A stretch of 37,452 nt of DNA from JBEIHX01 sp040381075 (lineage in GTDB: Bacteria > Pseudomonadota > Alphaproteobacteria > Caulobacterales > Aquidulcibacteraceae): positions 1-37,452 of the forward strand of contig JBEIHX010000033.1 in assembly GCA_040381075.1 (NCBI GenBank). The letters are read 5' to 3'. The notes under the pieces are model-generated. The model saw only the letters and a program-made list of their open reading frames with translations, searched no databases and was not told the origin of the DNA. Position 1 is the stretch's first letter. The number at the start of each line of letters is the position of its first letter. This document shows positions 1 to 8,517 of the stretch, piece by piece. Position numbers and translations under genes: made by a program.

Positions 1-707
1 CCACAGGAGACGTGCGCCCAAAAAGCGCCACAGCACAGCTAAACGATCACAAGACGGACAAAAAATCACGCCTTGCGCGCCGAAAACGCCAATAGGCCAT
101 GGAACAAGCGGTTTCTGCCGCTTGATCAGACCTTCCCTAGCAGTTCCCGGACCAAGATCGAGGGTTTGAACCGGTGAGCGTGCATCGCGGGGCTTCGCGT
201 GCACTAAGCGCATTTGTATTCCAGAGCGGCAGGCGCCCGGCAGGGAGCCAATCGACAGCAGTCTGAGCTTGAGCTGCGGCGATAGAAAAGCGCGCCTGTC
301 GTTCTTCAGCAGTTTCATCCCATGGTGGACATGAGATGCGTGGTCGCTGAGGTGGCCTGGCGGAAACTCAAGACGTGCGCCGAGAAGCCCGGCGCCGACG
401 TTGCGACAGGCCGCCTCCCGCCGCGAGCACATACGCGCCGAGCCGCTTGGACATATCGCGCCCTGCCGATCGATGCATGGCGCTGGTCGCATGGATAGCT
501 TTATGGTTGAGCGTCCTGGCATGGAGGTCGGCTGGATCGGAGGCCGCCAAACGGGGTAGGCCAATCACGTCCCTGGATGCGCTGCAGGCGATGTCCTGGG
601 GCAGCCCCCCAGCGGCAGAGCAGTCGCCGGTGCGTCAAAACGGAGGGGCGGAGGGATCTGTCGCTTCATGCTGCATCCAGGATGAGGGCGGGACGCCAGA
701 CTGGTCC
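1..707. other. No supportable gene; two small hairpins
   Basis: Open frames here have no recognisable domain, no convincing ribosome-binding site and arginine-rich composition typical of chance frames in GC-rich DNA. Two hairpins are visible. One at 105-124 has a 7-bp stem (CAAGCGG/CCGCTTG) around TTTCTG. The other at 180-204 pairs GTGCA and CGCG with CGCG and TGCAC around a short loop. Neither is followed by a T tract, so I do not call terminators. They could be remnants of the 3' side of a gene lying outside the window. Confidence 0.5.
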
Positions 708-1163
708 TCAAGGTTTCAAATGAAAAAACTGATTGAATGGGCTCGCGTCGTAATCGCCGAACGCAGGGCCGCTCTCGAAGCCATAGCTTCGATAGAGCGC
801 CAGCGCGGGTTCAAAGGCGGCTCCCGACCCGGTTTCGAGGCTGAGGCGGGTGTAGCCACGCTGTCGTGCGGTCCGAATGAGGTGCGTCAACAGAAACGAC
901 GCCGCGCCGCGGCGCAAATGCGCTTCGGCGGTGCGCATGGACTTCACCTCTCCGGCATCTGGGTCCAGTTCTTTCAGTGCCCCCATCGCCAAGAGGTCAT
1001 CATCATCCCACACGGTGTAGAATGATATGTCGCTGCGTTGAAGGCTGCTCAGATCGAGTGCGTAGCTTGTTCCCGGAGGGGAGTTTTCCGCCATCCCGGC
1101 CAGATGAAAGCGCAGCAGTGCACGCACTCTGGCGTCAGCGAAATCTCCTTCGCGTACAATCAT
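708..1163 (-). CDS. GNAT-family N-acetyltransferase
   Basis: A 151-residue protein of about the usual length of a single GNAT domain. It begins MIVREGDF and ends FNQFFHLKP. The central part (MGALKELDPDAGEVKSM) is the beta4 strand and turn typical of GNATs. The acetyl-CoA loop lies in the RRGAASFLLTHLI stretch, followed by the LSLETGSG strand and ALALYRSYGFE, the classic C-terminal GNAT signature. An in-frame extension upstream to 1466 overlaps the neighbouring gene antisense to nothing and has no family similarity, so I chose the ATG at 1163. That ATG overlaps the stop of the upstream XRE-cupin gene (ATGA), so the two are translationally coupled. Acceptor substrate is not predictable; family members of this type act on small amines or amino acids. 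Confidence 0.88.
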   Translation of the reverse strand: MIVREGDFADARVRALLRFHLAGMAENSPPGTSYALDLSSLQRSDISFYTVWDDDDLLAMGALKELDPDAGEVKSMRTAEAHLRRGAASFLLTHLIRTARQRGYTRLSLETGSGAAFEPALALYRSYGFESGPAFGDYDASPFNQFFHLKP

Positions 1164-1738
1164 GAGGGACCCCTTGTGGCGATCAGGCGCCTTGCAGAGC
1201 CGCTGCCACAGCTCTCCAAAGCGCTGCGGCTGAACAACTTCAGGCGAAGGCTGTCGTGCTGATGCAGATGATAGGCTGCATCCTGCGTCTCGAAGCGCAA
1301 TTTGCTCGCGAACAGTACAATGTGCTCCTCCACGCCCGGATAGGCCGGCGTTGGATCTTCTATGCGGACGCCGGATGGCGGTTCCGCCCAAACGAGCTCG
1401 ATCGCATATCCGCTCGCCGGAGGTGAGATGGTCCAACGCTCGTTGCCCGAGTCTGGATCCTTCCAACGCGCCGCATCCTTGCGCGGCAGGATGCGCGGGG
1501 GATCTTCCTCAATCGCGGCCGGCAGCGCCGACAACGTCAGGCCATATGCCGCGGATAAGCGTCCAAGCACATGGGCGGTTGGGCTCGTTTCGCCACGCGC
1601 GATCCGGGACAGCGTCGCCCGACTGACGCCGGACGCCGCCGCAGCCTGATCCAGAGACAAGCCACGCTTGTTCCGTATGGCGAACAAACGCGCCGCAAGC
1701 GCAGCATCTACGATCCCATATACAGAAGATTCTCCCAT
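1160..1738 (-). CDS. XRE-family regulator with C-terminal cupin domain
   Basis: A 192-residue transcription factor. Residues about 14-70 form a Cro/C1-type helix-turn-helix (LSLDQAAAASGVSRATLSRI, then GETSPT, typical of the family). Residues about 95-175 look like a small cupin barrel (YPGVEEHIVLFASKLRFE and LHQHDSLRL), as in HTH-cupin regulators that sense small ligands. It precedes the GNAT gene by a 4-bp stop/start overlap, so it probably regulates its own operon and the acetyltransferase. No good Shine-Dalgarno sequence is visible before the ATG. TTGACG occurs twice upstream on the coding strand (reverse complements at 1768-1773 and 1788-1793), either as -35-like elements or as a repeated operator; no convincing -10 accompanies them. 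Confidence 0.87.
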   Translation of the reverse strand: MGESSVYGIVDAALAARLFAIRNKRGLSLDQAAAASGVSRATLSRIARGETSPTAHVLGRLSAAYGLTLSALPAAIEEDPPRILPRKDAARWKDPDSGNERWTISPPASGYAIELVWAEPPSGVRIEDPTPAYPGVEEHIVLFASKLRFETQDAAYHLHQHDSLRLKLFSRSALESCGSGSARRLIATRGPS

Positions 1739-1789
1739 ACATTTGAATTCGCGTGCTTGCGATGCGGCGTCAACACACGGCTGCGCGCG

Positions 1790-2011
1790 TCAACCCGGCG
1801 TCGAATGGCTGCCTGCATGGAAGAAGCCGGGCCGGTTCATCACGATGCCAGCCGCGTCATCCAGCGCCAGCACCGCGCGATGAAGCGCGAGATATTCCGG
1901 CCCGCCGGGTCGGTAGGCCTGCGCCATCGCCAGCAGCGCCTCCCGATAGGGCCGCAGCCGCGCGAAATGCTCATCTGGCGGCTGTAGACCGAGATACTTC
2001 CTGTGGACCAT
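1790..2011 (-). CDS. Small conserved-looking protein, function unknown
   Basis: A 73-residue frame starting MVHRKYLG with an AAGAAG purine run just upstream of the ATG. The composition is protein-like and not arginine-biased. It has an amphipathic helical stretch (FARLRPYREALLAMAQAYR) followed by ALHRAVLALDDAAGIVMN. No membrane segment, signal peptide or known motif is visible. It ends 51 bp before the XRE-cupin start on the same strand and may share its transcript. I do not recognise the family. It could still be a chance frame. Confidence 0.5.
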   Translation of the reverse strand: MVHRKYLGLQPPDEHFARLRPYREALLAMAQAYRPGGPEYLALHRAVLALDDAAGIVMNRPGFFHAGSHSTPG

Positions 2012-2561
2012 GTTCTTCTTATGTTCCGGTCAAGGCGCGCCGTCAAGCGGCGCCTTACGGCTTTCACGCTCTACCGCACTGGGCCGCCATCAGCGCTGGG
2101 GCGCCCCTGCACCGACAAGCACCTGCACCGACAAGCACCTGCACCGATAAGCCCCTGCATCTACAAGCCCCTGCGCAGGGGGCCCACCGAGGCCTCAGCC
2201 TCGAACCCAGAGCTCGGTGTGGCCGTCCGCTTGGCGCCCTGAGCAAATCTGGGAGACGATCGGCTTCGGTCCCATCAACGGGGGCGCACCTGCCTGCATG
2301 CGCCCCGAGCGCCAGCCGTTCGGCCGCAGGCGCGGCCCGCCAGCCCCAAGCACTGTCGTCAGGCCGCCCGGATGCGTGAGGCCGCTCCACGAGCGGCTGC
2401 CCGTGCGGTGCGGCCGCCCCATCACGCGATTCCAGCTGGTCACCTTGTCGCTTGATCGCCCGGGGGGGCGTCCTTACGACAGCACCCATCGATTGGCGAT
2501 TGCGCCGGACGCGTGCAGGTCGCCATCCTGCACCGGGCAGGGCAGGCGGTGGGGATCGGGC
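2012..2561. other. Non-coding stretch upstream of the symporter
   Basis: About 550 bp between divergent genes. It contains the 16-bp tandem repeat and a short hairpin at 2189-2203 (CGAGGC/GCCTCG, loop CTCA). The symporter frame is open back to 2217, but the extra N-terminal residues are low-complexity, proline and arginine rich, and lack membrane character, so I treat them as untranslated. I see no consensus sigma-70 promoter. Confidence 0.5.
2106..2169. repeat. 16-bp tandem repeat, four copies
   Basis: Four abutting 16-bp units: CCTGCACCGACAAGCA twice, then CCTGCACCGATAAGCC and CCTGCATCTACAAGCC, with a fifth unit started (CCTGC). The first two copies are identical and later ones drift, as in slipped-strand expansion. 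There are no spacers, so it is not a CRISPR. It lies between the start of the small minus-strand gene and the plus-strand symporter, in an otherwise empty stretch. Confidence 0.9.
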
Positions 2562-3752
2562 ATGGCGCTGAATGGACTGCAGGCTCTCGCAGCGGCATCG
2601 GTCCTGCTGCTTCTCGCGACTGCCTTGCGGCGGCGTCTGCGGCTGCTTGACCGTTTGAACCTCCCCACGCCCGTGATCGCCGGTCTGCTCGCAGCCCTTG
2701 CCGGGCTGTTCTTCACCGCGGCCGATGCTCCGCTCACCATCGACACGGCGCCCCAAAAGCCGCTCATGACGGCGTTTTTTGTCAGTATCGGCTTCGCGGC
2801 GAGTTTCAGGGCGCTCAGCGCCGGCGGTCCAGGCATCATCCTGCTGCTGGGGCTTTCAGCCGTGCTGGCCGCGCTGCAGGGCCTGGCGGGCGCGGGCATG
2901 GCCGCCGCTTTCGGTCTTCCCCCCTTGCTGGGGGTGCTTGCAGGAACTGTGACGCTGTCCGGTGGTCCCGCGACCGGTCTTGCCTTTGCGGCGCAATTCG
3001 AGGCGGCGGGGGTGAGCGGCGCGGCGACCATCGCCGCCGCCATGGCGATGGCGGGAATTCTCGCCGCGAGCCTTGTTGCGGCTCCCTTGGCGACCCTGCG
3101 CATCCGAGCCCATCGCTCCGCAGGCGCCATGGCTGGCGGTGCGGCGCTGCAGCTGTCCGCCATCCCGGCGGCCGATGCGCCGGCGCGCGATCCCATGACT
3201 GTCGCCGCGATCGCGCTTGCCGCCATGCTGACGGCCATGGCGCTCGGCGAGATCGTCAGTGAGGCCATCCGCGCCCAGGGGGTGACGCTGCCAGGCTACA
3301 TCGGCGCCATGCTCGTCGCCTCGGTGCTGCGTAATGCGGAGGATCTGAGCGGGCGACGCTTCCTGCCGATGTCGGCGATCAGTCTCATCGGCGCAATCGC
3401 GCTGTCGCTCTTTCTCGTGCTCGCCATCATGAACCTTGATCTCAGGGTTCTGGCGGGCCTCGCCATTCCGCTTCTGGCGATGCTGGGCATGCAGATTGTG
3501 CTTACCGCCGCCTTCGCGCTCGGCCCTGTCTGGTGGGTCATGGGCCGCAACCACGAGGGGGCTGTGATGGCGGGTGGCGTCATGGGTTATATGCTGGGAA
3601 CCACCGCCAACGCCGTCGCCGCCATCTACGCGCTGGTTGAAAAGCACGGACCAGCGCCCAACGCCCTGCTCGCGGTTCCCCTGGTTGGCGCCTTTTTCCT
3701 GGACTTCGCCAACGCCCTTATCATCGTTGGGTTTCTCAATCTGTTCGGTTGA
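2562..3752 (+). CDS. gltS: GltS-type sodium/glutamate symporter
   Basis: A 396-residue integral membrane protein, matching the roughly 400 residues of the ESS (glutamate:Na+ symporter) family. It takes up acidic amino acids with Na+ across the inner membrane. About ten hydrophobic helices are visible in two inverted halves. Each half has the family's glycine-rich re-entrant signature: TVTLSGGPATGLAF in the first half and MLGTTANAVAAI in the second. The C-terminal VPLVGAFFLDFANALIIVGFL matches the end of the family well. In the E. coli protein, as I recall it, the first loop reads SGGHGTG, so histidine and glycine are replaced here by proline and alanine; substrate preference may differ. I chose the ATG at 2562 because the first membrane helix starts directly after it. 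Transcribed alone and convergent with the next gene. Confidence 0.85.
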   Translation: MALNGLQALAAASVLLLLATALRRRLRLLDRLNLPTPVIAGLLAALAGLFFTAADAPLTIDTAPQKPLMTAFFVSIGFAASFRALSAGGPGIILLLGLSAVLAALQGLAGAGMAAAFGLPPLLGVLAGTVTLSGGPATGLAFAAQFEAAGVSGAATIAAAMAMAGILAASLVAAPLATLRIRAHRSAGAMAGGAALQLSAIPAADAPARDPMTVAAIALAAMLTAMALGEIVSEAIRAQGVTLPGYIGAMLVASVLRNAEDLSGRRFLPMSAISLIGAIALSLFLVLAIMNLDLRVLAGLAIPLLAMLGMQIVLTAAFALGPVWWVMGRNHEGAVMAGGVMGYMLGTTANAVAAIYALVEKHGPAPNALLAVPLVGAFFLDFANALIIVGFLNLFG

Positions 3753-3881
3753 GCGCGAAGCGACGCGCCATCGTCAGTATGCAGAATAATGGGAAGAGTT
3801 GCGGGTCCCCCCTTGGTCCGGCATCCCGCCGCAGTCCAACCGGTGAAGGCGTCCAGCGCAACCGCGGTGGGTATGGCTGCC

Positions 3882-6737
3882 CTATTGTCTTCCGAAGGTC
3901 GCAATGGACGAATAGGCGTCGCCATATCCTTGCGGTGGCACGAAGTACGCCTGCGCCGTACCAGACGGCGCCCCAAGGCTCACGCGGAAAGCGCCATTTG
4001 AGGTCTTGGCGACGACGTTGCGCTTCTTGCCGCCCTCCGTCACAGTCAAAATGACCTGCGAATCCGGAACTGGCTTGCCGTCAGAGGTCGCCACGGCGCC
4101 GGCCACATAGCCGTCACCCACGTCAAAGCGCTGAAAGATGGTTTTCCGGCCGGTCGCCACTTCAACGTCGGCGCCTCCCAAACGAACCAGGTTGTGCCCG
4201 GTCGGATCATAGGGATTCACGGCGTAGGACGCCAACTGGACCCGGTTTGGCCTGCGCATCGTCTGTTCGAACATCTGCTTGTCTTTCGGGTCGACAGTGA
4301 AGCCGGAGGGCGTCATGCCGGCATATTCGAACATGACCTTGACCTTGCGCGTCTCGTTTGGCCCGAGGTCAAGCCACTTATGCTCAAGATAGGTCCGATA
4401 AAGCGGATTGGTCTGGCCGGGGGTTATGTAGACTCTGGTCTGGCGATCGAACGGATTGCCGACCTCGATCTGCGATATCATGCGCTCAGCGGGAGACGCC
4501 GTCGCCGAGATGAAGCGGTCATAGTTTGATTGTGCAGTATTGTTCAGTTCCGTCATCTCCGTCACCGGCGTGGCGCCCGGGCGGGTGTAGAGCGGGATCC
4601 TGACCACGATGCACCAGTGCCCCTCGGAGGGCGGCGTCCAATTGGTCGAAAATTCAACGACGCCGCCCGCCGGAACATCCTGAATGTCAAATCCGAGAGG
4701 ATATTCCGGCGCTCCGCCCACATTGTAATTCTTGACAAAGAAATTGACCCTCACGCCGGGGGCGCCAAGCGCGCCATTGTTCTTGATCCGGGCGATCACG
4801 GTGTTGGGATTTCCTGCCCAGGGCACATTGCGCCATGCGGGATCCGCCATATTGCGGGCGTTTCGCACCTCGATGTCCTGGGTCTGCCAACCCGGCGCAC
4901 CCCAGGGGCGAATCGACGGGTCGGGCTTGTCATTGACGCCATAGCGGATGCGAAGATCGGCGGTTGTCCCGGTAATTGCCATGGCGTCAGCGCGGAACTC
5001 TACCGGATATATCGGGTCTGAGTTGTCGTCCTCGCGATAGTTCTGGCCAGCGGCGAGGACCTGGCCGTCGCCATCTCCATCCGGCGACATCAGCAGCACA
5101 TCCGGACGAAGGATTGGCGCCTCATATGCGCCCGAGCGCACATCCGTGCCGACGATCCTGTCATTCGCCGGCAGGGCGGCGTCGGCGATCTGTGAGGGGG
5201 TGTCCTTGCGGTACTCGAAATAGTAGTTGAGCCCGTCGGTGACCCGCACCTCCACGCCGACAAATCGGCCTGCGGGCGGAGCGCCCTGGTTGACCGGCTG
5301 GAGTGTGACCGTCTGATCCACCGGCGTGGCGCCGGTGGCGAAGTTGAAGCCGCGAACCCACGCGGGATCGACCCAGCCCAGACGCATCTTGTGCGCCAGG
5401 CTGAAGTTGGGCAGCGCGCCGTCGGCGTCCATCATCTCCCAGGCGCCGGGATTGCGGCCAGGAACTTCAGGCGTGTACTGATCGCCAAGACACAGGTTGT
5501 GCCCGAGTTCATGCGACATCGTCTGGAACACCTGACGACCGTCCCGCGCCGTCCAGTCCACGGGAAACTGAATGACGCCTTTCGTCATTGTTCCTTCGCC
5601 CGTCGCCCATCCGCCCCATGAGCAGATCGAGGCGGTCGGCCAGGCGAACTTGGCCCCTGGCGCACCGATCGCGCCCACACTCTGCGACACCACAATGATG
5701 GTGTCGTAGTTGTTATAGTTGATATCGGCGTCAGCCGCCGTGATCGCCGCCTGGGCATGGCCGCCAAGACCTGCCCCGGCGCCCATGCTGGCCCAGTCGC
5801 CGGTGAGATTGTATGGGCCATAGATGTCCAATGAAAGATCCATCAGGTTGCGCGAGGATTCCCGGTAGAAACGCCGCACGCTGCGCAACGTGCCGCCTGA
5901 GGTGACGCCATCGATAATGTTGTTGCGCAGGTCTGTCTTGATCGCATTGATCGTCGCTGGATCCGCTGGAAATCTCTGCTCACTGGTGTCTGCGAGGATG
6001 ACCGCAAGACGACGCGTTCCAAGAGCGGGGGTGGTGCTGACATTCTGGAGACCCGCAGGGCTCCCGCCCCAGGCGGCGCCGGAGGCCATCGACGCGCCCA
6101 GGCCCTGCACGACAACGGGCGGACCTTCGCCGCCAGGGGAAGCCACGCTGACCTGAAACGGCGCCTCGGCAAGTACCGATCCGTCTGAGCGCCTGGAGGC
6201 GCGCAGCGTGTAGGTCCCCGGCTGATAGCCGGCGAGGAGCATTGTTTCGGGTTGCGCGGGATTGAATGTCGCATCGCGTGAGTCGGACAGCGATCCACCC
6301 TTGGGGCCTTCAACCACCGAAAACGCCAGGTCGTCAAAGGTCAGACCCGCCGCGTTCACCCGCACCCCGATGCGCGCATAGCCGCCGACATAGAGGGGCG
6401 CGGCTGGCATCAACAACGCAACCGGCGCCAGCAAAACAGGCGGCAGCCGGATCTTGCCCGGATCAATCCTCTGCATCGGTCCCAGCGGCGGCAGCTGCGG
6501 CGATTTCTGAACCGGGGGAACCGGCTGACTCTGGGGAGGCGACTGGATCGGAGGGATCGGTTGGCCCGGCTTGACAATCACCGGCTGAGGCTTTGCCGTG
6601 GTCGTCGGGCTCTGCGCCTGAAGCGCGCTCGGCGGGAACACGGCAAGCGTGATCGCCAGGGCGGAGGAAAGCACAATCGCGCGGCCGCGGCGCGATCTGC
6701 CGGCGGCTGGCGGGAAGTGCGTGGCGGCGTCTGGCAT
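3882..6737 (-). CDS. Exported HExxH zinc metalloprotease (M6-like)
   Basis: A 951-residue secreted protein. The ATG at 6737 follows GGAG with 8-nt spacing; a TTG 15 nt upstream is a weaker choice. Residues about 14-42 are a basic then hydrophobic signal peptide ending SALQAQ. Next is a proline/glutamine-rich linker (about 45-90) and a beta-rich domain (about 110-200). The catalytic motif HELGHNLCLGD is at about residues 409-419: HExxH plus a downstream Asp, as in immune-inhibitor-A/M6-type peptidases of the metzincin-like group. A Met-containing segment (AWEMMDAD) follows shortly after. The C-terminal half carries beta-sandwich-like regions, including a CARDB-like stretch (VIARIKNNGALGAPGVRVNFFV). 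It probably degrades extracellular proteins. The exact MEROPS family is uncertain. It is transcribed alone. Confidence 0.82.
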   Translation of the reverse strand: MPDAATHFPPAAGRSRRGRAIVLSSALAITLAVFPPSALQAQSPTTTAKPQPVIVKPGQPIPPIQSPPQSQPVPPVQKSPQLPPLGPMQRIDPGKIRLPPVLLAPVALLMPAAPLYVGGYARIGVRVNAAGLTFDDLAFSVVEGPKGGSLSDSRDATFNPAQPETMLLAGYQPGTYTLRASRRSDGSVLAEAPFQVSVASPGGEGPPVVVQGLGASMASGAAWGGSPAGLQNVSTTPALGTRRLAVILADTSEQRFPADPATINAIKTDLRNNIIDGVTSGGTLRSVRRFYRESSRNLMDLSLDIYGPYNLTGDWASMGAGAGLGGHAQAAITAADADINYNNYDTIIVVSQSVGAIGAPGAKFAWPTASICSWGGWATGEGTMTKGVIQFPVDWTARDGRQVFQTMSHELGHNLCLGDQYTPEVPGRNPGAWEMMDADGALPNFSLAHKMRLGWVDPAWVRGFNFATGATPVDQTVTLQPVNQGAPPAGRFVGVEVRVTDGLNYYFEYRKDTPSQIADAALPANDRIVGTDVRSGAYEAPILRPDVLLMSPDGDGDGQVLAAGQNYREDDNSDPIYPVEFRADAMAITGTTADLRIRYGVNDKPDPSIRPWGAPGWQTQDIEVRNARNMADPAWRNVPWAGNPNTVIARIKNNGALGAPGVRVNFFVKNYNVGGAPEYPLGFDIQDVPAGGVVEFSTNWTPPSEGHWCIVVRIPLYTRPGATPVTEMTELNNTAQSNYDRFISATASPAERMISQIEVGNPFDRQTRVYITPGQTNPLYRTYLEHKWLDLGPNETRKVKVMFEYAGMTPSGFTVDPKDKQMFEQTMRRPNRVQLASYAVNPYDPTGHNLVRLGGADVEVATGRKTIFQRFDVGDGYVAGAVATSDGKPVPDSQVILTVTEGGKKRNVVAKTSNGAFRVSLGAPSGTAQAYFVPPQGYGDAYSSIATFGRQ

Positions 6738-7061
6738 CGATCCTGCTCCCAAAGCGGCTGCTGAGCCGAACGGCCCGAGGTCGTTCGCGGACCCGGGAGC
6801 ACACCGCCAGCAACAACAGGCCAGTCCACCCGCGCCGTCCGCTGCAATATCTGCGACCGGTCCGTCATCTCAGCACACGATCCCGGCGGCGGATCAACAG
6901 CGGCACGACGCCGCACAATGTTGCATGGCGCCGACCGGATGTTGTCACCTCCGCGGGAGCGCGGCCTTCGCAGCGTGCGCCATCCTGAAGCAGCGCCTGC
7001 GGTCACGCCACCTGGCTGCTTACTCCGAATTCTGGCGCACGCTCACCCGAACTCGGCAATT

Positions 7062-7105
7062 GCCTGCGCGCTGGCGCGCCGAACCGCCTGCGCGCTGGCG
7101 CGCCG
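7062..7105. repeat. 20-bp direct repeat, 24-bp period
   Basis: GCCTGCGCGCTGGCGCGCCG occurs at 7062-7081 and again, identical, at 7086-7105, separated by AACC. Each copy contains the self-complementary GGCGCGCC. It lies in the 527-bp divergent intergenic region between the metalloprotease and the TM2 gene, so it may be regulatory or a small local duplication. Confidence 0.8.
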
Positions 7106-7137
7106 GACATGTTGCGCCCGGAAGCGGTGCGGATGCA

Positions 7138-7171
7138 TTGTCCTGACGGGCCCACGGCGTGGTCAGGACAA
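7138..7171. promoter_or_regulatory. Perfect 10-bp inverted repeat in a divergent intergenic region
   Basis: TTGTCCTGAC and GTCAGGACAA are exact inverted complements separated by 14 bp. The centre is about 110 bp upstream of the TM2-SHOCT ATG and about 415 bp upstream of the metalloprotease ATG. The spacing suits a dimeric repressor operator, and the left arm resembles a -35 element. It could equally be an RNA hairpin in the 5' leader. There is no T tract after it. Confidence 0.45.
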
Positions 7172-7264
7172 GCCTGAACGGATGTATCATGATCGGGGTC
7201 AACCATGCGCAGACCACGGGGTCAGCTGGATGGGATGCGGCGGGCGATCTGGGCAGGGGGGGAT

Positions 7265-7675
7265 ATGACTGGGCAGCAAACACATCGGACGGCTGATTTC
7301 AGCGGGAACGGCAAGAACATCGTCGTCGCCTATCTGCTGTGGTGGTTTCTCGGGCTCTTGGGCATCCACCGCTTCTACCTTGACCGGCCGAAGACCGGTC
7401 TTGCCCAGCTTCTGTTGCTGGTTCTGGGCTGGCTGCCCCTGTTTATCGGCTGGGTTGTTCTCGGCGTCTGGTGGCTGCTCGACGCGTATTTCGTGTACAA
7501 ATACGTCAAGGAGTTCAACGCGGCGCACGGCGCCTCGCCGCTGGCTGTCTCGATGACGACAAATACCACCGTCAAGGGCGATCTCGACTATCTCGAGAAA
7601 CTGCACGCCCTGAGGGAGAAGGGCGTCCTCTCGGAGGAAGAATATCAAGCCAAGCGCAAGGACGTGATGAGCTGA
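7265..7675 (+). CDS. TM2-domain membrane protein with C-terminal SHOCT motif
   Basis: A 136-residue protein. Residues about 18-80 are a TM2 domain: two hydrophobic helices with the characteristic LGLLGIHRFYLDRPKTGLAQLL turn between them and WWLLDAYFV at the end. Residues about 106-134 are a SHOCT motif (YLEKLHALREKGVLSEEEYQAKR), a short helical element common at the C-terminus of bacterial membrane proteins and thought to mediate oligomer contacts. The ATG at 7265 follows a run of seven Gs serving as ribosome-binding site. An in-frame start 20 codons earlier lacks one. The biochemical role of bacterial TM2 proteins is not established. Single gene with its own upstream region. Confidence 0.88.
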   Translation: MTGQQTHRTADFSGNGKNIVVAYLLWWFLGLLGIHRFYLDRPKTGLAQLLLLVLGWLPLFIGWVVLGVWWLLDAYFVYKYVKEFNAAHGASPLAVSMTTNTTVKGDLDYLEKLHALREKGVLSEEEYQAKRKDVMS

Positions 7676-8517
7676 CCTCATCCTGTCCCAGCAGCCCCGC
7701 CGCTCAGCCGGATCTGAACTGCGGCGCGCCGTTCCAAGCCGCCGGCGCCGCGTGGCTTGCAACGTGGGCATGGGGCCAAGGAGCACGCCCGCCCGCGCGC
7801 GCAGCCGCAGGACAATGACAGTGCGTGGGCCGTACACGTCAACGCGCGAGCGCCTGGCCAGTTTCGCGCCGGCATGCATCGCCTCGTTGCTGATCCAAAG
7901 CCCCAGGCAGCCGGCGGCGACCACCGCGCAAACGGACAGGACACTCATCAGTGTAAGGGATAATGCAGACAGGAGCCATTCGGAGAGAGCGGCCAGGCCT
8001 GCCAGGCTGATTAGCAGGTCCGCCGGCGCTCTGGTTCGCACACCACGCCATGCCGCCGCCGTCCACAGCATCCAGGGATAAATAAGGCGGCGCACGATGG
8101 TTTCAGGGGCGCCTGCGCTGAGATGGCCAAGTGCCCCCGGGATCGACACCGGCCGCGCCGAAATGGCGGCGCGCCTGCGTGAGATGGCGCACGCCAGGCG
8201 CCCTGAAGGTCGCGCGTCCGACTGGTCCCATGGTGGCTTGCCCTGCGCCGGCTGGCTCTCATCCACCTCTTCACGGACTGGCGTCAGCCGTCGCCTGGGC
8301 CTTGGCGCGCTATCCCGGCGCACACGACAGACGTCGCAGACGCCTTGCGCAGGCGGCCGGCCGCGGGGTGAGGGCGGGAAGGCTGCGCGAAAATGCGCGG
8401 CGGCGGGCGAACCGGACGACGCATGGCGCATCGTCCGGACGCTGTTTCACCCGCGCATCGGCCCACAGGAGGGGCGAGGTCGCGGCTGACGACCCCCCAG
8501 CGCTGTCTGCTGGCCCC
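7676..8517. other. 842 bp with no confident gene; weak minus-strand membrane frame
   Basis: A long minus-strand frame (8431 down to 7199) is open across this region. Its central part, about 8100-7740, encodes two plausible hydrophobic helices (LLISLAGLAALSEWLL and LMSVLSVCAVVAAGCLGLW) followed by a basic tail. However, the frame continues antisense through the whole TM2 gene, where its sequence is meaningless, and its N-terminus is arginine rich. I see no good ribosome-binding site. It may be a decayed membrane-protein gene that lost its stop, or a chance frame. No plus-strand gene is supported. Confidence 0.3.

Noticed and set aside
105..204. tRNA or small RNA gene
   Set aside because: Only two simple hairpins, with no cloverleaf, conserved loop sequence or terminator.
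375..1025. Plus-strand gene at the left end
   Set aside because: Arginine-rich, no family wording, and it overlaps the well-supported GNAT gene on the other strand.
2106..2169. CRISPR array
   Set aside because: 16-bp units abut directly, with no spacers and no cas genes; the same applies to 10620-10686.
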